From Streptomyces sp. KL109B (GTDB taxonomy: Bacteria > Actinomycetota > Actinomycetes > Streptomycetales > Streptomycetaceae), in contig NZ_JASERL010000001.1 in NCBI RefSeq assembly GCF_030766935.1, forward strand, positions 744,001-808,000: 64,000 nucleotides of DNA, in the 5' to 3' direction. The notes beneath the pieces were generated by a model. That model searched no databases, had not been told where the DNA came from, and was given only the letters and a program-made list of their open reading frames with translations. Below are positions 8,778 to 17,542 of the stretch, one piece after another (position 1 is the stretch's first letter; the number at the start of each line of letters is the position of its first letter). Made by a program: the position numbers and the translations under genes.

Positions 8778-10370
8778 ATGGATATGCACACTGTGGTGAA
8801 TGGGGAAGGCGCGCAGCGCGGCATTGAAAGGGTGGTGGTGGGAGACGGGCGGGACGCCGGGGTCACCGCAGCCGATGTCGTCGCCGTCGCGCGCCAGGGC
8901 GCCCGTATCGAGCTCTCCGAGGAGGCCGTGGCCGCGCTGGCCGCCGCCCGCGAGATCGTCGACGCGCTCGCCGCCAAACCGGAGCCCGTCTACGGCGTCT
9001 CCACCGGGTTCGGCGCGCTCGCCACCCGGCACATCAGCACCGAACTCCGCGCCCAGCTGCAGCGCAACATCGTGCGCTCGCACGCCGCGGGGATGGGCCC
9101 GCGCGTCGAGCGCGAGGTCGTGCGCGCGCTGATGTTCCTGCGCCTCAAGACGGTCTGCTCCGGCCACACCGGCGTACGCCCCGAGGTCGCACAGACCATG
9201 GCGGACGTGCTGAACGCGGGCATCACCCCGGTCGTCCACGAGTACGGCTCCCTCGGCTGCTCCGGGGACCTCGCCCCGCTCTCGCACTGCGCGCTCACGC
9301 TCATGGGCGAGGGCGACGCGGAGGGCCCCGACGGTGTCGTGAAGCCGGCCGGTGAGCTGCTCGCCGAGCACGGGATCACCCCCGTCGAGCTGCGCGAGAA
9401 GGAGGGCCTCGCCCTCCTCAACGGCACCGACGGCATGCTCGGCATGCTGGTCATGGCCCTCGCCGACCTCGACAACCTCTACAAGGCCGCCGACATCACG
9501 GCCGCCCTCTCCCTCGAAGCCCTGCTCGGTACGGAGAAGGTCCTGCGGCCCGAGCTGCACGACATCCGCCCGCACCCGGGCCAGGCCGTCTCCGCCGCCA
9601 ACATGCTTGCCGTGCTGGCCGGTTCGGGTCTCACGGGGCACCATCAGGACGACGCGCCGCGCGTGCAGGACGCGTACTCGGTGCGGTGCGCCCCGCAGGT
9701 CGCGGGCGCGGGCCGGGACACGATGGCGCACGCCGCGCTGGTCGCCGAGCGGGAGCTGGCCGCGGCCGTCGACAACCCGGTCGTCCTCCCCGACGGCCGT
9801 GTCGAGTCCAACGGCAACTTCCACGGCGCCCCGGTCGCCTACGTCCTCGACTTCCTCGCCATCGCGGCAGCGGACCTCGGCTCGATCACCGAACGCCGCA
9901 CGGACCGCCTCCTCGACAAGAACCGCTCGCACGGCCTGCCGCCGTTCCTCGCGGACGACGCGGGCGTGGACTCGGGCCTGATGATCGCCCAGTACACGCA
10001 GGCCGCCCTGGTCAGCGAGTTGAAGCGGCTCGCGGTCCCCGCCTCCGCCGACTCCATCCCGTCCTCGGCGATGCAGGAGGACCACGTCTCCATGGGCTGG
10101 TCCGCGGCCCGCAAGCTGCGCACGGCGGTCGACAACCTGACCCGCGTCGTCGCGGTCGAGCTCTACGCCGCCACCCGCGGCATCGAACTCCGCGAGGGCC
10201 TCACCCCGGCCCCCGCCTCCACCGCCGCCATCACGGCGGCCCGCAAGGCGGGCGTCCAGGGCCCGGGACCGGACCGCTTCCTCGCCCCGGACCTGGCGGC
10301 GGCGGACGAGTTCGTCCGAAGTGGCGCGCTGGTGACGGCAGTTGAGACAGTCACGGGCCCGCTGGGCTGA
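8778..10370 (+). CDS. hutH: Histidine ammonia-lyase
   Basis: A 530-aa enzyme deaminating L-histidine to urocanate, the first step of histidine use. The MIO cofactor-forming tripeptide is Cys161-Ser162-Gly163 in GSLGCSGDLAPLSH; streptomycete enzymes use Cys where most use Ala. The conserved YGVSTGFG, RNIVRSHAAG and NGNFHGAP stretches are all present. The N terminus is some 18 residues longer than usual. It is monocistronic and followed by a hairpin terminator; no other hut gene is nearby, as is usual in the genus. The start lacks a clear ribosome site, and ATG 8784 is an alternative. Confidence 0.95.
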   Translation: MDMHTVVNGEGAQRGIERVVVGDGRDAGVTAADVVAVARQGARIELSEEAVAALAAAREIVDALAAKPEPVYGVSTGFGALATRHISTELRAQLQRNIVRSHAAGMGPRVEREVVRALMFLRLKTVCSGHTGVRPEVAQTMADVLNAGITPVVHEYGSLGCSGDLAPLSHCALTLMGEGDAEGPDGVVKPAGELLAEHGITPVELREKEGLALLNGTDGMLGMLVMALADLDNLYKAADITAALSLEALLGTEKVLRPELHDIRPHPGQAVSAANMLAVLAGSGLTGHHQDDAPRVQDAYSVRCAPQVAGAGRDTMAHAALVAERELAAAVDNPVVLPDGRVESNGNFHGAPVAYVLDFLAIAAADLGSITERRTDRLLDKNRSHGLPPFLADDAGVDSGLMIAQYTQAALVSELKRLAVPASADSIPSSAMQEDHVSMGWSAARKLRTAVDNLTRVVAVELYAATRGIELREGLTPAPASTAAITAARKAGVQGPGPDRFLAPDLAAADEFVRSGALVTAVETVTGPLG

Positions 10371-10398
10371 CCGGTCCGTACGATCCGTACGACATGAA

Positions 10399-10430
10399 GG
10401 GGCGGCGCGACAGCCTGTTCGCGCCGCCCT
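10399..10430. terminator. Hairpin terminator between hutH and the convergent LAxTG gene
   Basis: GGGCGGCGCGA (400-410) pairs with TCGCGCCGCCC (419-429) around an 8-base loop, followed by TCTTCC on the plus strand. It lies between two convergent genes and can serve both. Confidence 0.7.
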
Positions 10431-10440
10431 CTTCCGTCTC

Positions 10441-10725
10441 CTACGCCTCGTACGCCCTGCCCCTGCGCACCGAGTACGCCACGAACCCGACGCCCACACC
10501 GAGGAACACCGAACCGCCGATCACATACGGCGTCGTGTCCACCTGCCCCGTGTCGGCGAGCCGCAGTTGGCGGTCCGACTGCTCGGTGACCACCGTGGCG
10601 GTGCGCTGCTGGTCGGCATGGGCGAAGTGCTCGGGGGTCGCCGTCGCGGTGGGAACGAACCACAGCGCGCCGAGGAGCGCCGCGGCCGCGGAGGCGGTGA
10701 ACAGTGAGCGACGTGCGGCTGACAC
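10441..10725 (-). CDS. Small LAxTG sortase-anchored surface protein
   Basis: A 94-aa exported protein. Residues 1-29 are a signal peptide (MSAARRSLFTASAAAALLGA, then an ATA type cleavage region). The mature part is only about 25 polar residues long, followed by LADTG at 56-60, a hydrophobic helix at about 65-85 and a basic tail (RRGR). That is the complete sorting signal for a class E actinobacterial sortase, which cleaves LAxTG and links the protein to peptidoglycan. No sortase gene is nearby. The mature domain has no recognisable fold; at this size it may be a linker or coat peptide. Confidence 0.8.
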   Translation of the reverse strand: MSAARRSLFTASAAAALLGALWFVPTATATPEHFAHADQQRTATVVTEQSDRQLRLADTGQVDTTPYVIGGSVFLGVGVGFVAYSVRRGRAYEA

Positions 10726-10833
10726 GGAAGCGATCCCCCTTGTGGCGCTGGCTAATTGGCCGTGTGGGCTGATGTTAGTGAAAGACGCGGGTCACAGGAA
10801 AGTCACGAGTGCGAAGAGTCGTACGCTCCGGCC

Positions 10834-11184
10834 ATGACCACTGATGAGACGTCACGCTTTGTTCGGCTGAAGGTGGAATTGGTGCTGGAGGTCGGTGACG
10901 CGGAGGCGCTGACCGGGGCCGCGCTGCAGCGGATCGCGGAGGACGAGGGGCCGGGGCCCGAGGAGCGGGCGCACTCGGTGAGCGCCGTCGAGGAGGACGA
11001 GGCGGAGGCGGTCGCGTACCTCGTGGATCCCTTCGATCTGGTCGCCGACGTTCCGGGCGCCGAGCTGGTGCAGGCCTCCTGGTCGAGCGAGCAGGTCGAC
11101 TACGACCCCGACTCGCCGGATTGGGACCTGGACGAGGATGATGAGGAGGAGGACGGGCAGAGGGACGACGGGGACGGCGTGTAG
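10834..11184 (+). CDS. Conserved acidic hypothetical protein
   Basis: A 116-aa soluble protein of unknown function. The first 75 residues are mixed alpha/beta in character (RFVRLKVELVLEVGDAEAL). The C-terminal 25 residues are almost entirely Asp and Glu. ATG 10834 is chosen because upstream in-frame codons have non-coding composition. There is no ribosome site, but a TACGCT box at 10822-10827 is correctly placed for a leaderless transcript starting at the ATG. A strong terminator follows. Confidence 0.75.
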   Translation: MTTDETSRFVRLKVELVLEVGDAEALTGAALQRIAEDEGPGPEERAHSVSAVEEDEAEAVAYLVDPFDLVADVPGAELVQASWSSEQVDYDPDSPDWDLDEDDEEEDGQRDDGDGV

Positions 11185-11200
11185 CGGCCCTTGAAACGGG

Positions 11201-11232
11201 AACCCTGGGCGGCAACCGTTGCCCAGGGTTTT
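11201..11232 (+). terminator. Intrinsic terminator after the acidic protein gene
   Basis: AACCCTGGGC (11201-11210) and GCCCAGGGTT (11221-11230) form a perfect 10-bp stem with a 10-base loop and a short T-run, 16 bases after the stop codon. Confidence 0.85.
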
Positions 11233-11431
11233 GTCGTCCCTGGTGGGGGAGGTTCCGGAGTGGCTTCGCCCACATCGGCCGCTCCTCGGGAACGGGACGA
11301 ACCGGTCACGGCGTTGAGTGGGTACGAGGGGACAGCTGTGTCCTCTTGGGCCCGCTGTCGACCGGGCTCGGGGCGGTCGACAGCCGGGGAATTCGGCGAA
11401 GTCGGGAAATTCGGCGACTATGGAGAAGCGT

Positions 11432-12673
11432 GTGATAACGGACGGTAAGCGGCGCAAAGGCCTGATGGCCGCGTCCGCGCTGCTCGGCGGTGTGCTCGTG
11501 CTCACGGCGTGTGGCGGTGGCGACGGCGGTTCGGGCAAGAAGGAGTCGCAGGCGCAGGCCGACGAGGCCGCCGCGAAGAAGACCTCCGAGGCCGACATCA
11601 AGATCGCGCCCAAGGACGGCTCCGACAACGCGAGCATCAACAACGCCGCGAAGGTCACCGTGAGCAAGGGCTCGCTCACCGACGTTTCCATGACCACGAC
11701 CGACGGTACGAAGGTCGACGGTCAGATCTCCGCGGACAAGAAGAGCTGGAAGCCCACGAACCAGCTCGAGCGCGCCACGACGTACAAGATCGCCGCCGAG
11801 GCCAAGGACTCCGACGGCCGCGCCGCGCACGAGAACTCGCAGTTCACGACGGTGTCCCCGGCCAACAGCTTCATCGGCAACTTCACGCCGGAGGACGGTT
11901 CGACCGTCGGCGTCGGCATGCCGGTCTCCATCAATTTCGACAAGGCGATCAGCAACAAGGCCGACGTCCAGGACCACATCACCGTGACCTCCAGCAGCGG
12001 GCAGGAGGTCGTCGGGCACTGGTTCAACGACACCCGGCTCGACTTCCGCCCCGAGGACTACTGGAAGGGCGGCTCCACCGTCACGATGAAGCTCGACCTT
12101 GACGGGGTCGAGGGCGCCGACGGCGTGACCGGTGTGCAGCAGAAGACCGTGTCGTTCAAGATCGGGCGCGACCAGGTCTCCACGGTCGACGCCAAGACCA
12201 AGATGATGACCGTCACGCGGGACGGGAAGAAGGTCAAGACGATCCCGATCTCGGCCGGCTCCCCGGACAACAAGACGTACGAGGGTCAGATGGTGATCTC
12301 CGAGAAGTTCAAGGAGACCCGGATGAACGGTGCGACGGTCGGCTTCACGGACGACGACGGCAAGGGCGAGTACGACATCAAGGACGTGCCGCACGCGATG
12401 CGCCTGTCGAACTCCGGCACCTTCATCCATGGCAACTACTGGGGCGCCAAGTCGATCTTCGGCGGCGCCAACACCAGCCACGGCTGCGTCGGCCTCCAGG
12501 ACGCCAAGGGCGCCAATGACCCGAGCACCCCGGGCGCCTGGTTCTACAACAACTCGATGGTCGGCGACGTCGTCATCGTGAAGAACACCGGCGACAAGAC
12601 CGTCCAGCCCGACAACGGCCTCAACGGCTGGAACCTGAGCTGGTCGCAGTGGAAGGCCGGTTCCGCCGAGTAA
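11432..12673 (+). CDS. L,D-transpeptidase lipoprotein (Ig-like plus YkuD domains)
   Basis: A 413-aa lipoprotein that should form 3-3 cross-links in peptidoglycan. A short basic start (GKRRKG) and hydrophobic core lead to the lipobox LTAC, then a Gly/Ser/Lys linker. Two Ig-like beta domains occupy roughly residues 55-250. The YkuD catalytic domain follows, with FIHGNYWG and SHGCVGL (codons near 12,476-12,496), giving the catalytic His and Cys. GTG 11432 is chosen since GGAG lies 6 bases ahead; ATG 11420 in the same frame lacks a ribosome site. Acts outside the membrane. A long hairpin terminator follows. Confidence 0.93.
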   Translation: MITDGKRRKGLMAASALLGGVLVLTACGGGDGGSGKKESQAQADEAAAKKTSEADIKIAPKDGSDNASINNAAKVTVSKGSLTDVSMTTTDGTKVDGQISADKKSWKPTNQLERATTYKIAAEAKDSDGRAAHENSQFTTVSPANSFIGNFTPEDGSTVGVGMPVSINFDKAISNKADVQDHITVTSSSGQEVVGHWFNDTRLDFRPEDYWKGGSTVTMKLDLDGVEGADGVTGVQQKTVSFKIGRDQVSTVDAKTKMMTVTRDGKKVKTIPISAGSPDNKTYEGQMVISEKFKETRMNGATVGFTDDDGKGEYDIKDVPHAMRLSNSGTFIHGNYWGAKSIFGGANTSHGCVGLQDAKGANDPSTPGAWFYNNSMVGDVVIVKNTGDKTVQPDNGLNGWNLSWSQWKAGSAE

Positions 12674-12708
12674 CGACCCCCGAGTCGTACTTCTGCCGAT
12701 TCGCCGCA

Positions 12709-12746
12709 GCGGGAGCCGGAGCGTCATCGAACGCTCCGGCTCCCGC
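12709..12746 (+). terminator. Terminator after the L,D-transpeptidase gene
   Basis: A perfect 16-bp stem, GCGGGAGCCGGAGCGT pairing with its complement at 12731-12746 across a 6-base loop, 35 bases after the stop. The rest of the 12674-12921 gap should hold the promoter of the glycosyltransferase gene; I see no other feature in it. Confidence 0.85.
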
Positions 12747-12921
12747 TGTCTGTTGTCCGTGTGCCCGCGTGTTCGAGTGTTTGCCAAAGGTTGTACGTAC
12801 AGAGGTGGGTGTGCCCTTTGTCACGTACCCCTCCAGTCCCAGATGTTTCCCAATGCCCCAATTCGCAGACCGCCACATCAATACACTCGCCTCTCATGTG
12901 TAAGTGGAACGTGGAGATCGA

Positions 12922-15093
12922 GTGCCGAATACGGCCGACTCGTCACAACCTGGGCCGGCCGGGCGGCGACGCCGGTGCCGACGCCTGATGGGCGCTCGGC
13001 ACAAGCAAGCGAGGGATCCGCGGGCGCACTGGCTGCTGCTCGCGCTCACCCTGCCGGTGCTCCTCGGTGCCCTCCTCTTTCAGGGCTGGACCCAGAACGA
13101 GGTCGACGGCGCCAAGACGAAGCCTGCCTGTACGGAGCCCGTTCCCGCGGCGGCCGCCGGCGCGGGCCCCGTTCTGTCGGTCGAGCACGGCAAGGTGCAC
13201 AGCGCCTCGATGCCGCCCGGCACGGTCGCGCTCACCTACGACGGAGGGCCGAGCCCGAAGACGACGCCGAAGCTGCTCGCGCTGCTGAAGAAGCACCACG
13301 CCCACGCCACGTTCTTCCTCAACGGCTCCAAGGCCGCCCAGTACCCCGAGCTGGTCAAGGAGATCAGGGCGGACGGGCACGACATCGGCTCCAACACCTA
13401 CACCGGCGCCGACATGGGCAGCTCGTCCAAGGTCCGCAGCAAGATGGAGCTCGGGCTCACCCAGAGCGCCTTCGCGGGCAGCGACGGCTTCCACACCTCG
13501 CTGCTGCGGATGCCGATGACGACCACCGTCCCCACGATGTGCGGCGGTGAGTGGCCCGCCGCGCAGGCCGCGTCCGAGGACGGCTACCTGCTGGTCGCCG
13601 CCGACCACACCGGGCAGCACGTCTCCGACGGCCTGGTCAAGCAGTTCAGCCAGACCGCCCTCGCCTACCAGGAGACGGAAAAGCTCCTCAAGAACCCGCA
13701 CGCCAAGCGGTTCACCACCGTCACCGAGGGCGTGCGCACCAAGCAGCCCGCGACGACCGAGGCGTCCGCGCCCGCGCACTGGCTCGGCACCGGCCTGATG
13801 TGGTTCCAGACCCTCGGCCGCAGCTTCGTCTCCGCGCTCTCCTGGGTGCTCACCGCGGCCGCCGCCCTCGGTGTGCTGCGCCTGCTCGTGCTCGTCCTGT
13901 TCGCCCGCGCGCACGTCAGAAGGCTCGAACGGTTCCGGCCCGGCTCGCCGTGGCTGCGCGAGATCCGCGACCCGGTGACCGTGCTCGTCCCCGCGTACAA
14001 CGAGGAGGCGGGCATCGGCGCGACGCTGCGCTCCCTGCTCGCCTCCACCCACCAGCGGTTGCAGATCATCGTCATCGACGACGGTTCGAGCGACCGCACG
14101 GTGGAGATCGCGGATGAGTACGCGCGGCGCGATCCACGTATCCAAGTGGTGTGCCAGCCCAACTCCGGAAAGGCCGCGGCCCTCAACCACGGCCTGAAGT
14201 ACACCCGTTGCCCGTACGTCGTGATGGTCGACTCGGACACCGTCTTCGAGGCCGACGCCATCCAGCGGCTCGTCCAGCCGCTCGCCCACCCGGCGGTCGG
14301 CGCGGTCAGCGGCAACACCAAGGTCGGCAACCGCAAGCGGCTGCTCGGGCGTTGGCAGCACCTGGAGTACGTCTTCGGGTTCAACCTCGACCGCCGCATG
14401 TTCGAGGTCCTGGAGTGCATGACGACCGTGCCCGGCGCGATCGGCGCCTTCCGGCTCGACGCGCTGATGGGCGTCGGCGGTCTCAGCGAGGACACCCTCG
14501 CCGAGGACACCGACCTCACCATGGCGCTGTGGCGGGCCGGCTGGCGGGTCGTGTACGAGGAGACGGCCATCGCGTGGACCGAAGTCCCCACGTCCTTCCG
14601 GCAGTTGTGGCGCCAGCGCTACCGCTGGTGCTACGGCACCCTCCAGGCGATGTGGAAGCACCGGCACGCCGTCGTCGAGGTCGGACCCGCGGGCCGCTTC
14701 GGCCGCCGCGGCCTGTCCTACCTGTTCCTCTTCCAGGTCGTACTGCCGCTGCTGGCCCCGATGATCGACGTATTCATGCTCTACAGCGCGCTGTTCGCCG
14801 GCGACACCACTACATCCGTCGTGGCCTGGGTGGGCTTTCTCCTCCTCCAGATGGTCGTCGCGGCGTACGCTCTGAAGCTCGACGGAGAGCGCAGGCGCAC
14901 GCTCTGGTCACTGCCCTTCCAGCTGTTCGTCTACCGGCAGTTGATGTACCTCGTGGTCATCCAGTCCGTGGTGGCCTTCGTGGGTGGCAGCCGGCTGAAG
15001 TGGCAGCGCATGCACCGGTCCGGAACGGCCGCCGCGGCGGCCCAGCACATCGGCAGGCCGGCCGACGGTCCCGGCGTGCCGATCGCGAGGTGA
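12922..15093 (+). CDS. Membrane GT2 glycosyltransferase fused to a degenerate polysaccharide deacetylase domain
   Basis: A two-domain membrane protein of about 723 aa. A basic N terminus and TM helix (WLLLALTLPVLLGALLF) precede a NodB-type domain, then another helix near 13,850 and a processive GT2 domain. The transferase motifs are intact: VPAYNEEAGI, IDDGSSDRT, VMVDSDT (DxD), AEDTDL and QRYRW, followed by C-terminal helices. The deacetylase metal site is lost: TYDGGP replaces TFDDGP (13,234), and the HxxxH motif reads NTYTG (13,393). It may therefore be structural only. MatB-like proteins share this layout. GTG 12922 has GGAG 5 bases upstream; GTG 12904 and ATG 12988 are alternatives. It overlaps the LCP gene by 4 bases. 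Confidence 0.9.
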   Translation: MPNTADSSQPGPAGRRRRCRRLMGARHKQARDPRAHWLLLALTLPVLLGALLFQGWTQNEVDGAKTKPACTEPVPAAAAGAGPVLSVEHGKVHSASMPPGTVALTYDGGPSPKTTPKLLALLKKHHAHATFFLNGSKAAQYPELVKEIRADGHDIGSNTYTGADMGSSSKVRSKMELGLTQSAFAGSDGFHTSLLRMPMTTTVPTMCGGEWPAAQAASEDGYLLVAADHTGQHVSDGLVKQFSQTALAYQETEKLLKNPHAKRFTTVTEGVRTKQPATTEASAPAHWLGTGLMWFQTLGRSFVSALSWVLTAAAALGVLRLLVLVLFARAHVRRLERFRPGSPWLREIRDPVTVLVPAYNEEAGIGATLRSLLASTHQRLQIIVIDDGSSDRTVEIADEYARRDPRIQVVCQPNSGKAAALNHGLKYTRCPYVVMVDSDTVFEADAIQRLVQPLAHPAVGAVSGNTKVGNRKRLLGRWQHLEYVFGFNLDRRMFEVLECMTTVPGAIGAFRLDALMGVGGLSEDTLAEDTDLTMALWRAGWRVVYEETAIAWTEVPTSFRQLWRQRYRWCYGTLQAMWKHRHAVVEVGPAGRFGRRGLSYLFLFQVVLPLLAPMIDVFMLYSALFAGDTTTSVVAWVGFLLLQMVVAAYALKLDGERRRTLWSLPFQLFVYRQLMYLVVIQSVVAFVGGSRLKWQRMHRSGTAAAAAQHIGRPADGPGVPIAR

Positions 15094-16313
15094 CGATCCT
15101 GAACCCCAGCGCACTGACCCCGACCCCGTACGACCCCTACGGTCACGGCGACGGCTACTCACACGAGTACGACGACGGTTACTCGCCCGGGTACGACGAC
15201 GTGCACTCGCACGAGCTCGTCGAGCACCACCCGTTCGACCCGGTGCCGCCGAACGGCCCCGGCGGCCGGGCCGGCGGCGGCTACAAGCGCAGCGAGCGCG
15301 AGCCCAAGCGGAAGCGCAAGCGCGGCAAGTTCGGCAAGCTGGTGCGCCTGCTGTGCCTGCTCGTACTGCTCACGCTGCTGGCGGGAGCCGGTACGTACGT
15401 GTGGGCGGGCTCCCGGCTCGACGGCGACGTCGACCTGGGCGCGATCTCCCAGCGGGCCGCGCCCGGCAAGGGCACCAACTACCTGATCGTGGGCTCCGAC
15501 AGCCGCGAGGGCCTCAGCGACCAGCAGGCCAAGAACCTGCACACCGGCTCCGAGCTGGGCTCCGAGGGGCGCCGTACCGACTCGATGATGGTGCTGCACT
15601 CCGGCGCCCACGGCTCCACCCTCACCAGCCTGCCGCGCGACTCCTGGGTCACCATCCCCGGTTACGTGGACCCGAAGACCGGCGTCCACCACAAGCCGGC
15701 GAAGAACAAGCTCAACGCCGCGTTCTCGCTCGGCGGCCCCGAACTCCTCGTCCGCACCATCGAGTCCAACACCGGCCTGCGCATCAACCACTACACGGAG
15801 ATCGGCTTCGCCGGGTTCGTCGGCATCGTCGACGCGGTCGGCGGCGTGCCGATGTGCGTGGACCGGCACATCGTCGACGACAAGTCGGGCCTCGACCTCA
15901 CCAAGGGCTGCCACAACCTGACGGGCCGCGAGGCGCTCGGCTTCGTACGCCAGCGCCACCAGGAGAAGAACGGCGACCTCGGCCGCTCGCAGAACCAGCA
16001 GAAATTCCTCTCCGCGCTCGCCAAGAAGGCCTCGTCGCCGGGCGTCCTGATGAACCCGTCCGCCCTGTACGGCACGGCGGGCGCGGGCCTCGACACGCTC
16101 ATCGTCGACAAGTCCACCGGGGTCCCGCAGCTGACCCGGCTGTTCAAGTCGATGAAGGCGGTCACCGCGGGACAGGGCAAGCAACTCGGCGTCCCCGTCG
16201 GCACGATGGGCCTCGCCACGTCCAAGGGAAGCGCCATCGTCTGGGACAAGAAGAAGGCGAAGCTCCTGTTCACGGAGTTGCGGGAGGACCGCCCGGTCAC
16301 GGTCAAGGAGTGA
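15090..16313 (+). CDS. LCP (LytR-CpsA-Psr) family glycopolymer transferase
   Basis: A 407-aa membrane protein of the family that attaches phosphate-linked glycopolymers to peptidoglycan. The N-terminal cytoplasmic part of about 80 residues is rich in Tyr, His and Asp, then strongly basic (KRKRKRGK). One TM helix (LVRLLCLLVLLTLLAGAG) follows, then the LCP domain with the expected Asp and Arg residues: GSDSREG, RRTDSMMVL, SLPRDSWV, NAAFSLGG and FVRQRH. GTG 15090 overlaps the upstream stop as GTGA, so translation is coupled to the glycosyltransferase, implying the two act on one polymer. Confidence 0.93.
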   Translation: MTILNPSALTPTPYDPYGHGDGYSHEYDDGYSPGYDDVHSHELVEHHPFDPVPPNGPGGRAGGGYKRSEREPKRKRKRGKFGKLVRLLCLLVLLTLLAGAGTYVWAGSRLDGDVDLGAISQRAAPGKGTNYLIVGSDSREGLSDQQAKNLHTGSELGSEGRRTDSMMVLHSGAHGSTLTSLPRDSWVTIPGYVDPKTGVHHKPAKNKLNAAFSLGGPELLVRTIESNTGLRINHYTEIGFAGFVGIVDAVGGVPMCVDRHIVDDKSGLDLTKGCHNLTGREALGFVRQRHQEKNGDLGRSQNQQKFLSALAKKASSPGVLMNPSALYGTAGAGLDTLIVDKSTGVPQLTRLFKSMKAVTAGQGKQLGVPVGTMGLATSKGSAIVWDKKKAKLLFTELREDRPVTVKE

Positions 16314-16384
16314 GCCCCGCGCTCCGGTTGCGCTCGTCGCTGACAGCGTGGCCGGAGCGTCCCGGCGGTGCTTCGCTGGACGGC

Positions 16385-17161
16385 ATGACGACTCGATCCC
16401 GCACCGTCGAGTACATCCGTTACCGCATCCCCGAGGAGCGGTCCGCCGAATTCCTGGCGTCCTACACCAGCGCGGCCCGGCAACTGGCGGCGTCCCCGTA
16501 CTGCCACGACTACGAACTCACGCGCTGCGAGGAGGACTTCGAGCACTTCGTCCTGCGCATCGAGTGGACGTCGACGGAGGACCACCTCAAGGGCTTCCGC
16601 GCCTCCGACCTCTTCCCGCCCTTCCTCGCCGAGATCCGCCCCTACGTCGGGTACATCGACGAAATGCGCCACTACGCGCCGACCACGGTGCACGGCACGG
16701 GCTCCGCGGAGCCGACGCTCTACGAATGGGCGGGCGGCGCCGAGGCGTTCACCCGCCTCACCACCGTGTTCTACGAGAAGGTGGTCAAGGACGACCTCCT
16801 CGCCCCGCTCTTCGCCGACCTGCCGCCGGAGCACCCGCAGCACGTCGCGCTCTGGCTCGGCGAGGTCTTCGGCGGCCCGCCCACCTACTCCGAACAACTC
16901 GGCGGCCACAGCCACATGGCCTCCCGCCACCTCGGCAAGTCCATCACCGAGCCGCAACGCCGCCGCTGGGTCAACCTCATGCACGACGCGGCGGACGAGG
17001 CCAACTTCCCCGCGGACCCCGAATTCCGCTCCGCGTTCAGCGCGTACATCGAGTGGGGCACCCGCATGGCCCTCTACTTCTCCAACCCCGACGCGACGTG
17101 TCCGACGGACCAGCCGGTCCCGCGATGGAATTGGGGCGCGGCCCCTCCGTACCGCCCCTGA
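16385..17161 (+). CDS. Fusion of an ABM-like monooxygenase domain and a group II truncated haemoglobin
   Basis: A 258-aa protein with two domains. Residues 1-100 look like a dimeric alpha+beta barrel (antibiotic biosynthesis monooxygenase superfamily: VEYIRYRIPEERSAEFLASY). Residues 108-235 are a truncated globin. His182 in SRHLGKSI is the expected proximal haem ligand, and Trp195 in RRRWVNLM is the group II marker residue. The pairing suggests haem-bound oxygen or NO chemistry, or haem-assisted oxidation. ABM domains are often co-factorless or haem-degrading, so the substrate cannot be fixed. The preceding 70 bases include a possible hairpin (CGCTCCGG/CCGGAGCG, 16,320-16,359) ending the LCP gene. 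Confidence 0.9.
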   Translation: MTTRSRTVEYIRYRIPEERSAEFLASYTSAARQLAASPYCHDYELTRCEEDFEHFVLRIEWTSTEDHLKGFRASDLFPPFLAEIRPYVGYIDEMRHYAPTTVHGTGSAEPTLYEWAGGAEAFTRLTTVFYEKVVKDDLLAPLFADLPPEHPQHVALWLGEVFGGPPTYSEQLGGHSHMASRHLGKSITEPQRRRWVNLMHDAADEANFPADPEFRSAFSAYIEWGTRMALYFSNPDATCPTDQPVPRWNWGAAPPYRP

Positions 17162-17167
17162 GAGGCG

Positions 17168-17542
17168 CTACGCCGGGGACATCACCTCGTACAGATTCCG
17201 CGCGTCGTCGACGAAGAACAGCCCGCGGGCGCACAGCGGGTGATCGATGCGCCCGTTGGCGGGATCGCGCGGCGAATTGCCGTAGGGGACCCCCAACTCT
17301 CTTACGCGGGCGTGGATTTGGTCGAAGGTCTCGGGGTCGACGTCAAAGGCGAGATGATGCCCCTCGGGCTCCTCGACCGTCATGAAGTCCAGGGTCAGCG
17401 ACCCGTTGACCCGGACCGGCGCGAAGTGCCCGCCCATCCCGGCGGGCGGCAGCGCCTCAAGACCCATCACGTCGGCGAAGAAGCGGGCGGCCGCCGTGTT
17501 GTCGACGGCCGGGACGATGGTGTGGTTGAGGGTGACGGTCAT
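17168..17542 (-). CDS. VOC (glyoxalase/bleomycin-resistance) family protein
   Basis: A 124-aa vicinal-oxygen-chelate fold protein. It begins [19 protein letters not shown] and contains the paired beta-alpha-beta motifs (ARFFADVMGLE; GLFFVDDARNLYEVM). Candidate metal ligands are His7, His63/64 and Glu near the end. The family includes isomerases, dioxygenases and drug-binding proteins, and no specific substrate is evident. Its ATG overlaps the TetR stop codon as ATGA, so it is translated with, and probably controlled by, that regulator. Confidence 0.88.
   Translation of the reverse strand: MTVTLNHTIVPAVDNTAAARFFADVMGLEALPPAGMGGHFAPVRVNGSLTLDFMTVEEPEGHHLAFDVDPETFDQIHARVRELGVPYGNSPRDPANGRIDHPLCARGLFFVDDARNLYEVMSPA

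Noticed and set aside
8757..10499. A 580-codon minus-strand frame opposite hutH
   Set aside because: Composition is the complement of the HutH coding frame; it has no domain or start signal.
16385..17161. Idea that the ABM domain marks an antibiotic biosynthetic cluster
   Set aside because: No polyketide, NRPS, terpene or RiPP genes occur nearby; ABM domains are widespread in housekeeping proteins.
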